The translations under genes and the position numbers were made by a program. The notes below the pieces were generated by a model. The model did not search any database, was not told the DNA's origin, and saw only the letters and a list, made by a program, of their open reading frames with translations. A DNA stretch of 21,037 nucleotides, taken from assembly GCA_002900535.1 (NCBI GenBank), contig MUGC01000003.1:1-21037 (forward strand). The letters are read 5' to 3'. Source of the DNA: Thermoplasmata archaeon M9B1D. GTDB lineage: Archaea; Thermoplasmatota; E2; DHVEG-1. Shown one piece after another: positions 14,872-21,037 of the stretch; position 1 is the stretch's first letter, and every line of letters begins with the position of its first letter.

Positions 14872-17613
14872 TTGCGAAAGATACTATGTTTGGTTATTAT
14901 TCTATTGTTTTGCTTATCCTCTATTTTACCTGTGGTTAATAGTGTATATGTTGAAAAGAGTACATATACTTTAGAAAGTTCATTTGATTGTGACCCACAA
15001 GATGCACCATGGCCTATGAAAGATCACGATTTACATCATACTGGTCGTAGCCAATATAGTACATCGGAAAATTCATTAATAGAAAAATGGAGATTTAATT
15101 CAGGTGGTAGTAGTGATTTTGATCCAATGATAGATAAAGATGGAACAATATATATTGAAGGATATTATAATTCTAAACCATTTTATTTAATGGCTATTAA
15201 TCCTAATGGTACGTTAAAATGGGCAACATATATGGATGATAGTGCAATAAGTGGTCCTACACCTACTATTTCAAAAGACAATATACTATATGTTGGTACT
15301 TGGGCTGCATTATATGCTTTAAATCCTTTGAATGGTGAAAAGATATGGAAACATGGATGTAATGGTCTTTTTTCATCTCCAGCTATAGGTGATGATGGAA
15401 CTATTTATGTTGGCGAATTATGGAATGGATATGGAGGAAAACTATTAGCAATAAATCCAAATGGAACAAGAAAATGGAGCTTTAAAACTAATATGTCAAT
15501 AATGGGTTCTCCAGCTATTGGTGATGATGGAACTATTTATGTTGGTTCAGGAAATTATTATTTTTATGCTATTAATCCAAATGGAACTTTAAAATGGAAA
15601 TATAAAACAGGTGATTGGATCGGTGGATCACCTTCTATTGGTGACGATGGAACTATCTATGTAGGGTCTTATGATGATTATATATATGCATTTCAACCAA
15701 ATGGTACTATTAAATGGAAATTAAGGTTAGGAAGAGGCATTGAATCTACACCTACAATTGGATATGATGGTACTATTTATGCAGGGTCTGATAAATTGTA
15801 TGCAATAAATCCAGATGGTTCTATTAAATGGGAGTTTGAGCCAAATGGTATTATTGGATTTTCATCTCCAATAATTGATGGTGATGGTACAATATTTTTT
15901 TGTGGAGATTTTGGAGAGTATAATGGTATCGTTGCAGTTAATCCTGATGGTACAGAAAGATGGCGAAAATTGCTTACTATAAATGATTTTGATTATGATA
16001 AAACACCTGCTATTAGTTCTGATGGCACAGTTTATGTTGTCACTAACAAATTATATATGATTGATCCAAAATATGATGCTTACAGATGGACTAGTTACTT
16101 AAGTGCATTTGGAAATATTTATTCAAATGTGCCACCTGAGAAACCAATTGTTTTAAATAATAATAGTAATGGTACAGTTGATGTAAGTTATATTTTTGAA
16201 TTTAAAGTTATTGAACCTGATGTCAATCCATTTCGCTTGTTTATTGATTGGGGAGATGGAAGTATAACAAGTGATGAACTACAGAGTGCTTCTGATGAGA
16301 AAATGTATAGATTCCATTCTTATAAATCCAAAGGTGTATATGATATTAAAGTTTGGGCTGTTGATGTGTTAAATGTTTCCAGTGATGTTCTTAATATAAA
16401 TTTTAATATAGATAATACTAAACCTTCAACACCAACTATTAGTGGTCCAAGCACTGCAAGATCAGGAGAAGAAATTACTATAAAGGTTAGATCAACTGAT
16501 TTAGAGCAAGAAGAAATTTATTATCGTGTATGGTGGCATGATGGAACCAATAGTGGTTGGGATGGTCCCTATAAATCAGGTGAAACTATAGATTTTTCAC
16601 ATACTTATAATAAAATTGATCATAATCCTATCATTCAAGTTGAATCAAAAGATAATTTTGGTGGGGTTTCAGATTTTGGTCTGCATATAATTGTTATATC
16701 AAAAATAAAAACTTTTTCTAGCTTTATGAATAATAATATTATTCATAAATTATTTTTAAAATTTAAAGACAAAATTTCATATTTTTTTGATTGGGATGAT
16801 GGTACTAATAGTAGCTGGACTAAATATGACCTTTCTGATAATTTAGTAAATGTTATACATAATTGGACAAAAAAAGGAACTTATAATATAAAAGTAAAGG
16901 CAAAAGATGAACATGGTTACGAAAGCGACTGGGCAACACTAACTGTGAGTATGCCAAAAAACAAAGTAAATAATAAATTCCTCAATACTGCAATTTTTGA
17001 GAGAACATCATATGCAACTATTGACGATGATGAACCACCATATACCCATCTTTACTTTGATACCGTAACCGGTGAAGTAACCCTTATAGCAGTTGATTAC
17101 CCTATCGGTGGGCAGTGGTCGGGAGTAAAGGCAACCTATTACAAGATTGACTCCGGAGACTTTGAAGTCTACACAGCCCCATTCATACTACCAGAAGGTA
17201 CACATACTGTATACTTCTATTCAGAAGACATAATGGGTAACAAAGAAAGTACAAGATCAAAAACCCTTACTCTTGATACAACACCACCAACAGTATGTAT
17301 AACCTCACCAAAGGAAGGAGGCAGGGTATATCTCTTCGGAAAACCGATAATGGTTCGCCCCCTTAGCGACACTACACTTTGTATCGGTAAAGTACCAGTT
17401 CAAGCAACTGCAGATGAAAATGGTGGAAGCGGAGTAAACAAGGTATTATTCTCATACAATGGTGAGACAGCATGGGATGATACTGCACCATACACAAGTG
17501 TGTTCACAGGTCGTGTCTTTGGTAATTTAACTATATCGGTAAGCGCAATTGATAACCTGGGACATGAGTCATATCCAGTAGAAATAACTATCAAATGTTA
17601 CTGTTTAGGTTAG
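14872..17613 (+). CDS. Secreted PQQ-like beta-propeller protein with PKD/Ig tandem and foreign-looking C-terminus
   Basis: From TTG 14872 the protein has 913 residues. A signal peptide (about 1-24) is followed by WPMKDHDLHHTGRSQY, the same leader as in the protein at 7365-9152. Eight or nine propeller repeats follow to about 415 (INPNGTLKWKYKTGDW, DDGTIYVGS). Three PKD/Ig-like domains come next (about 420-510; 512-605; 630-695, FFDWDDGTNSSW). MPKNK at about 693 looks like the end of the ancestral protein. A further C-terminal part (716-913) holds two Ig/OmpL47-like units (YYKIDSGDFEVYTAPF; DTTPPTVCITSP; VLFSYNGETAWDDTAPYTS). By eye this last part is richer in C and G than the rest, suggesting fusion of a transferred segment. 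Probably a cell-surface binding protein. Confidence 0.88.
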   Translation: MRKILCLVIILLFCLSSILPVVNSVYVEKSTYTLESSFDCDPQDAPWPMKDHDLHHTGRSQYSTSENSLIEKWRFNSGGSSDFDPMIDKDGTIYIEGYYNSKPFYLMAINPNGTLKWATYMDDSAISGPTPTISKDNILYVGTWAALYALNPLNGEKIWKHGCNGLFSSPAIGDDGTIYVGELWNGYGGKLLAINPNGTRKWSFKTNMSIMGSPAIGDDGTIYVGSGNYYFYAINPNGTLKWKYKTGDWIGGSPSIGDDGTIYVGSYDDYIYAFQPNGTIKWKLRLGRGIESTPTIGYDGTIYAGSDKLYAINPDGSIKWEFEPNGIIGFSSPIIDGDGTIFFCGDFGEYNGIVAVNPDGTERWRKLLTINDFDYDKTPAISSDGTVYVVTNKLYMIDPKYDAYRWTSYLSAFGNIYSNVPPEKPIVLNNNSNGTVDVSYIFEFKVIEPDVNPFRLFIDWGDGSITSDELQSASDEKMYRFHSYKSKGVYDIKVWAVDVLNVSSDVLNINFNIDNTKPSTPTISGPSTARSGEEITIKVRSTDLEQEEIYYRVWWHDGTNSGWDGPYKSGETIDFSHTYNKIDHNPIIQVESKDNFGGVSDFGLHIIVISKIKTFSSFMNNNIIHKLFLKFKDKISYFFDWDDGTNSSWTKYDLSDNLVNVIHNWTKKGTYNIKVKAKDEHGYESDWATLTVSMPKNKVNNKFLNTAIFERTSYATIDDDEPPYTHLYFDTVTGEVTLIAVDYPIGGQWSGVKATYYKIDSGDFEVYTAPFILPEGTHTVYFYSEDIMGNKESTRSKTLTLDTTPPTVCITSPKEGGRVYLFGKPIMVRPLSDTTLCIGKVPVQATADENGGSGVNKVLFSYNGETAWDDTAPYTSVFTGRVFGNLTISVSAIDNLGHESYPVEITIKCYCLG

Positions 17614-17789
17614 TTAGAAATATCAAATGATTATTATTTTAATCAAAATAGTAAGTTTTTAAAAACAAAAATGCATTAAATATTGCAAAGGTTGATTTCC
17701 ACTGGAACTCCTCCTGTTAAACAGCTTTTAAATTGTAAAAGTTGGATATTTATTTAGAGTACTTGCTCAACATAGAAAAAGGAAAAAAT

Positions 17790-18377
17790 ATGAAACAAAA
17801 ACAAGTGGAACTTAAAATGAATTATCATCAATATAATGATTATATATTCAGCCTTGCTTACCCTAAAACAAAACAGCTATACATATTGAGAGCAAACGTG
17901 AAAACAATTGAATTGCAAAACCTTAGTTTTTTTACGAAAAAGAAAAAAATTGTTTTTGACAAGTTCAATATTATACAAGGTGATACTAAAACTGGTAAAA
18001 CCTTTCTAAGCTATCTGATATACTATGCGTATATGATGAATAGTACATTTCTTGAAGATTTTCCACCAGATTTCACTGGATTCAATGATGCCATAGTAAA
18101 AATAGTGTATCATTCAAAAACCGATTGGAAATACACTTTACCAAAGGAAAAAAAATATGAAGATACACATTTGAAATGGTATAAGAACTGTATTGATGAA
18201 AAAAATAATACTATATGTTTTTTGTTTGATGAACCAGATATGCTCTACAATAAGAAGGAAAGAGATAGTTTTCTTAACTATCTTAAAGTAAAAAATAAGG
18301 ATGTGCAAATGATTGTAACATCAGATGTAAAAGAGGATTATAATTATCCAAAAGAATATAAGGTTATTAAGATATAA
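17790..18377 (+). CDS. Small orphan P-loop ATPase at the right end of the element
   Basis: I take ATG 17790, 7 bases after AAAAAGG, rather than the in-frame TTG at 17742; this gives 195 residues. Walker A is GDTKTGKT (64-71). A Walker B of the ABC/RecF type, ICFLFDEPDML with D147 and E148, follows about 80 residues later, then MIVTSD as a possible switch strand. The Q-loop and LSGGQ signature are not evident and there is no coiled coil, so it is a minimal ATPase of unknown partner. Position just inside attR is a usual place for late-acquired cargo, including defence genes, but nothing here shows a defence role. An AAA-family assignment is also possible. Confidence 0.78.
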   Translation: MKQKQVELKMNYHQYNDYIFSLAYPKTKQLYILRANVKTIELQNLSFFTKKKKIVFDKFNIIQGDTKTGKTFLSYLIYYAYMMNSTFLEDFPPDFTGFNDAIVKIVYHSKTDWKYTLPKEKKYEDTHLKWYKNCIDEKNNTICFLFDEPDMLYNKKERDSFLNYLKVKNKDVQMIVTSDVKEDYNYPKEYKVIKI

Positions 18378-18446
18378 TATCAAAGTCGCACACGCTATAA
18401 ATTTTGAGACTTTCAGGTAAAATTATTATCTTCTACTTAGAATTTA

Positions 18447-18452
18447 ACCGGT
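18447..18452. repeat. Candidate integrase arm site inside attR
   Basis: ACCGGT lies 8 bp inside the right core. The same hexamer stands 7 bp inside the left core at 892-897. It is palindromic and should be uncommon in this AT-rich DNA. A one-base variant, ACCTGT, lies 8 bp before the next att-like site (19604-19609). Symmetry suggests a binding site for integrase or its accessory factor. Confidence 0.5.
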
Positions 18453-18460
18453 ATTTTGGT

Positions 18461-18481
18461 GTTCAAATCCCTTCCCCTGCA
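18461..18481 (+). repeat. attR core: exact 21-bp copy of the tRNA-Leu 3' end
   Basis: The sequence is identical to 864-884, from GTTCAAATCCC to CCCCTGCA, with no tRNA body upstream. It stands alone 83 bp after the ATPase stop, which is the expected scar at the distal end of a tRNA-integrated element. It is followed by TATTTTT, matching the TATTATT after the third site. Confidence 0.85.
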
Positions 18482-18624
18482 TATTTTTATAATGATGAAG
18501 AATAATGTTATTTGAACTAGTGTTTACTGGCAAAACCTATGGAATGAGGACATAGGATCTTTCATCATTACTTGATGATTAAGATGTTGATAGGGAGAAC
18601 GAATAATGACTTCTCGTAATTTTT

Positions 18625-19398
18625 TCAAATTTCTGAAGTAAAATCGGCAATAACTAGCATCTCAAAATCTTCAGTTGTAAGTTCATCGTTTCTCGAAAAT
18701 GCACCAAGTTTTGCACCATAAATATCAATTTTTTTAAAACCCAGAGACTTTAACAACCATGTAATTTCAGATGGAACATAAAACCTCTCATCGCATTCTA
18801 ATTCCTTTTTATTACCAGAGTCATCTTCTACTGTTGTAATATTATGGTCTCTAAAAGTCATTAAATCAAAAGTATTACTTCCACAAGTAGTATTTCCTTT
18901 ATCCGTTTTTGAGGAATAAAATTTTTCAACTGAATGATATAATGGAAATAATCCATTAAGTGTTGTAAAAATCAGCTTACCAGACTTCTTTAAAGATTCA
19001 GCAACATTTCTTAATATCTCAAAATTCATTTCATCTGTTTCCATCAAACAAAATCCTCCTTCACAAAGCATTATTGCCAAATCAAAATCATCTTTGAAAG
19101 GTAATTTTCTTGCATCATGTTTTTGAAACTCTATTTCCAAATTTTGTGCTTTAGCTTTTTCCTTTGCCTGCTTTAGTTGTGAATTCGACAAATCAATTCC
19201 TATAATATTATATCCTCTTTTTGTTAATTCAATCGAGTGTCTACCTGTTCCACATCCAATATCTATTATTTTCAGTGATTTATCAAAATCTATTTCCTTT
19301 TCAATGAAATCACATTCACCAATTGTTCCCTTTGTATAACTTTCATTATCATATTTTTTACCATAATTCTCAAAAAGAGATTCATACCACTGTTTCAT
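18625..19398 (-). CDS. Class I SAM-dependent methyltransferase
   Basis: The protein has 257 residues. Motif I is IIDIGCGTGRHSIEL, the following acidic residue lies in IIGIDLSNSQLKQA, motif II is KHDARKLPFKDDFDLAIML, and a Rossmann strand LKKSGKLIFTTLNG follows. The order is that of UbiE/Tam-like small-molecule methyltransferases. The C-terminal part (RFYVPSEITWLLKSLGFKKIDIYGAK) is the usual end of the fold. The substrate cannot be told. GGAG lies 8 bases before the ATG at 19398. It is the only gene between the att-like sites at 18461 and 19618 and is transcribed towards attR. It could be chromosomal or cargo of an older insertion. Confidence 0.9.
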   Translation of the reverse strand: MKQWYESLFENYGKKYDNESYTKGTIGECDFIEKEIDFDKSLKIIDIGCGTGRHSIELTKRGYNIIGIDLSNSQLKQAKEKAKAQNLEIEFQKHDARKLPFKDDFDLAIMLCEGGFCLMETDEMNFEILRNVAESLKKSGKLIFTTLNGLFPLYHSVEKFYSSKTDKGNTTCGSNTFDLMTFRDHNITTVEDDSGNKKELECDERFYVPSEITWLLKSLGFKKIDIYGAKLGAFSRNDELTTEDFEMLVIADFTSEI

Positions 19399-19538
19399 AA
19401 TGTTTTCTCCATATTCGTTAACTTTTTATTATAATCTGAATATAGTCAATAAGAAGTTATTTAATAATTATATCGGATAATAAATCGAAATGATTATAAT
19501 TTATTATTTGCCGATTGTGATATTTAATAATTATAGTA

Positions 19539-19589
19539 TGAGCATTACACCCTTATCACAGACTCTCGACTTGAGCATAACACTCCTAT
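19539..19589 (+). repeat. Pair of imperfect direct repeats near the second att-like site
   Basis: TGAGCATTACACCCTTAT at 19539-19556 and TGAGCATAACACTCCTAT at 19572-19589 agree at most positions and are spaced 33 bp apart, about three helical turns. They stand 29 bp before the att-like site at 19618. They could be arm-type recombinase sites or regulator sites; no function is shown. A separate 13-bp repeat, TTTAATAATTATA, occurs at 19460-19472 and 19523-19535. Confidence 0.35.
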
Positions 19590-19617
19590 AAAATCATATT
19601 TTTACCTGTAAAAGCCT

Positions 19618-19639
19618 GTACAAATCCCTTTCACTGCAT
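19618..19639 (+). repeat. Second downstream att-like site, degenerate copy of the tRNA-Leu 3' end
   Basis: It matches attR plus one flanking base over 22 positions with three differences (GTACAAATCCCTTTCACTGC and onward), in the same orientation. ACCTGT lies 8 bp upstream, the same gap as ACCGGT at attR. It is 1157 bp from attR, with one gene between. Confidence 0.65.
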
Positions 19640-19693
19640 TCTTATTGTAAATAAACAAACTATTAATAGTTCACTTATCTAAAGTAAAATAGT

Positions 19694-20536
19694 ATGATAA
19701 TTGATCAATATCCTCAAGGTTGGCAGTTTTATCATCACGAACGTCTTTTCGTTCGGGCGAATACATGTGCACCTATAGTACGATTAAAATTTTTTCATTA
19801 TCCATCTTATCGACAATCAGTAAAAATCATTCAATCTCCTGTAGATTGCACATTGAAAACAAAGGGAAATAACATGTTTTTCCTTTTTCATCAGAAAGTC
19901 CGAACAAAGTATGCAATCTCTCTAGAAAGAACTATAGAAATTTTTCCTATACCCTCCTCAGTTACAAAGAACAAGGATTGGGGTGAGATATCAAATATAA
20001 AGACTGAGATTAAACAGAAATACAAACAAAGCTCGTATTACTGGCCGGTTCAATCATCGCAACTTCAAAATATATCCAAGGAAAATTGGTTTGCAGATGA
20101 TAGTCTTTTTGAATGGGTAAAAGGAATTGGTTATTATCTGATAAAAACTATAAAAAATCCCGAAAAGCAAGAAAAACGATTGGGGGCAGAACAGGCTTTT
20201 CTTGCTGGCGCCGGTGATTGCGATGAATTCATTGATCTTTTTATAACACTTGCTAGGATCCGTGGTATTCCATGCAGACGACTTACAGGATATTTTATAC
20301 GTAACGAAAAAGCAGAACCAGAACCGCATGCGTGGGGTGAGATTCAATCACCAACTCTTGGATGGATTCCAATTGACATCGCTTTACATAACATAGGGAA
20401 TCACACAATCAATTATGTCATACTTAAGATAGAAGAATTCAATCCTGCACTGCCTGACTATAGTATAATTAAACCATCTGCATCAGTACAATATAATTGG
20501 GAACGACCTGTTCCACTTATCACACCAATTTATTAA
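19694..20536 (+). CDS. Transglutaminase-like protein, probably cytoplasmic
   Basis: The protein has 280 residues and neither signal peptide nor membrane segment. The C-terminal half carries the transglutaminase-like triad C176 (GAGDCDEFIDLF), H212 (EPHAWGEI) and D228 (WIPIDIAL), with RIRGIPCRRLTGY between, typical of the TGc domain of the transglutaminase/protease superfamily. The N-terminal 110 residues are beta-rich (APIVRLKFFHYP, YAISLERTIEIFPIP) and may be a substrate or partner domain. The reaction is unknown; peptidase or amidase is as likely as cross-linking. It is the only gene between the att-like sites at 19618 and 20648. No ribosome site is seen, so it is probably leaderless. It differs from the membrane-bound protein at 6146 outside the catalytic core. 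Confidence 0.88.
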   Translation: MIIDQYPQGWQFYHHERLFVRANTCAPIVRLKFFHYPSYRQSVKIIQSPVDCTLKTKGNNMFFLFHQKVRTKYAISLERTIEIFPIPSSVTKNKDWGEISNIKTEIKQKYKQSSYYWPVQSSQLQNISKENWFADDSLFEWVKGIGYYLIKTIKNPEKQEKRLGAEQAFLAGAGDCDEFIDLFITLARIRGIPCRRLTGYFIRNEKAEPEPHAWGEIQSPTLGWIPIDIALHNIGNHTINYVILKIEEFNPALPDYSIIKPSASVQYNWERPVPLITPIY

Positions 20537-20647
20537 TTGTAATATTTTATCAATTAATAACAAAAGTGAAAGTACTATACAGTTAACATATAGTTTCGAC
20601 TGAAGCACTTTACTTACATTATTTAAATATTTTTAGTAGTAAAAACT

Positions 20648-20672
20648 TGCACAAACCTTTTCCCCTGCATAT
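20648..20672 (+). repeat. Third downstream att-like site, most degenerate
   Basis: Over 25 positions it agrees with attR and its right flank at 20, with the last 13 bases (TCCCCTGCATATT) identical. The orientation is the same. TAGTAAAAA stands a few bases upstream, as at the 6014 remnant. It lies 1030 bp beyond the second site and is the last one before the OPT gene. Confidence 0.6.
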
Positions 20673-20774
20673 TATTTAAGCAATTTGTTTAGTAAGTGAT
20701 AAATATTTTAAAAAAAATTATTATCGACAATAATTTAACTCATAAATAAAATACAAACTGTTTAAAACGATTAA

Positions 20775-20783
20775 TTTATATAA
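20775..20783 (+). promoter_or_regulatory. Candidate TATA box of the OPT transporter gene
   Basis: TTTATATAA is centred 36 bases before ATG 20815, giving an expected leader of about ten bases. AAACGA just upstream could serve as the TFB-recognition element. The placement fits archaeal promoters. Confidence 0.5.
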
Positions 20784-20814
20784 TTATAATCTAATATTAA
20801 ACTTGAATAAAACA

Positions 20815-21037
20815 ATGTATGACAGAGAAAACTTCAAATCATTTATACCAACAGAAACTAACCTATCAGAACTAACTCTTAAAGCAATAGTGGTAGGGGC
20901 ACTATTAGCAATAATATTAGGATCAGCAAACGCATACTTTGGACTATACGCAGGAATGACAGTATCCGCTGCAATACCTGGAGCAGTAATGGCATTCGCG
21001 CTTCTTAAACCATTAAAAGGAACAATACTTGAAGTAA
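20815..21037 (+). CDS. OPT-family oligopeptide transporter, N-terminal part (cut by the window)
   Basis: ATG 20815 opens a frame that runs off the window after 74 codons. The N-terminus FKSFIPTETNLSELTLKAIV is followed by VGALLAIILGSANAYFGLY and AGMTVSAAIPGAVMAFALL, the hallmark first two helices of prokaryotic OPT-family transporters, which import small peptides or metal chelates across the cytoplasmic membrane. The gene lies 146 bases after the last att-like site, so it is the likely start of undisturbed chromosome. A TATA-like box lies at 20775-20783. Confidence 0.85.
   Translation, partial: MYDRENFKSFIPTETNLSELTLKAIVVGALLAIILGSANAYFGLYAGMTVSAAIPGAVMAFALLKPLKGTILEV

Larger units (their letters stand above)
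864..18481. mobile_element. 17.6-kb integrative element in tRNA-Leu, or composite of two
   Basis: The bounds are the exact 21-bp repeats at 864-884 and 18461-18481. Directly inside the left end are a regulator and a tyrosine integrase, followed by ribbon-helix-helix proteins, an HTH protein and a serine resolvase, then cargo dominated by secreted proteins and ending with a small ATPase. ACCGGT lies 7 bp inside the left core and 8 bp inside the right core, suggesting integrase arm sites. A 9-bp att remnant at 6014-6022 suggests the compact module 885-6022 may have been one element and the cargo another. I cannot tell from sequence whether it can still excise. Confidence 0.7.

Noticed and set aside
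17628..17645. TGATTA/TAATCA hairpin after the propeller gene
   Set aside because: A six-pair AT-only stem is expected by chance in this composition and no long T-run follows.
18382..18413. AAAGTC/GACTTT inverted repeat after the ATPase gene as a terminator
   Set aside because: Only six pairs with a 20-base loop and no T-run; not convincing.
20441..20451. CCTGCACTGC inside the transglutaminase gene resembling the tRNA end
   Set aside because: It lies within conserved coding sequence near the C-terminus and has no T-loop part; coincidental.
1..21037. CRISPR array, toxin-antitoxin pair or known defence operon
   Set aside because: No regularly spaced repeats occur. The small ribbon-helix-helix genes lack a recognisable toxin partner, and no Cas, restriction or other defence signature proteins are visible.

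Overview
The window looks archaeal, most likely from the phylum Thermoplasmatota. It is AT-rich. Its tRNA gene has no encoded CCA, many genes start leaderless behind TATA-like boxes, others have GGAGG/GGTG ribosome sites, and several genes end at runs of T. Its large secreted proteins (PQQ-like beta-propellers with PKD/Ig domains, GWNLI-repeat surface proteins rich in N-glycosylation sequons) are of a kind I associate with that phylum. The assignment is inference, not proof.

Left flank (1-884): the end of one gene, a small membrane-anchored protein without a normal start codon, a shortened tRNA-His remnant on the minus strand, and an intact tRNA-Leu(CAG) at 800-884. Mobile core (885-6022): a ribbon-helix-helix/coiled-coil regulator overlapping a tyrosine integrase, a lysine-rich winged-helix-like protein on the other strand, a four-gene run (ribbon-helix-helix protein, two small proteins, a 323-aa helix-turn-helix protein), a 57-aa ribbon-helix-helix-like protein, and a serine resolvase. 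This is a plasmid- or virus-like integrative module.

Cargo (6023-18460): a membrane transglutaminase-like protein, two secreted beta-propeller proteins on opposite strands, a 1518-residue surface protein with an M28-peptidase-like domain that has lost two metal ligands, a small winged-helix regulator with a palindromic operator, and a small P-loop ATPase at the right end.

The main result is that the last 21 bp of the tRNA-Leu gene recur exactly at 18461-18481, giving a 17.6-kb element with attL and attR. Degenerate copies follow in the same orientation at 19618-19639 and 20648-20672. Each of the two intervals beyond attR (about 1.16 and 1.03 kb) holds one complete gene, a methyltransferase and then a second transglutaminase-like protein. 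An ACCGGT hexamer lies just inside the element at both ends, and ACCTGT sits at the attR distance beside the second downstream site. A shorter remnant at 6014-6022 divides the mobile core from the cargo. This reads as serial accretion of elements at one tRNA gene, reminiscent of tRNA-anchored islands such as tycheposons. The ordinary chromosome resumes with the start of an OPT-family transporter at 20815.
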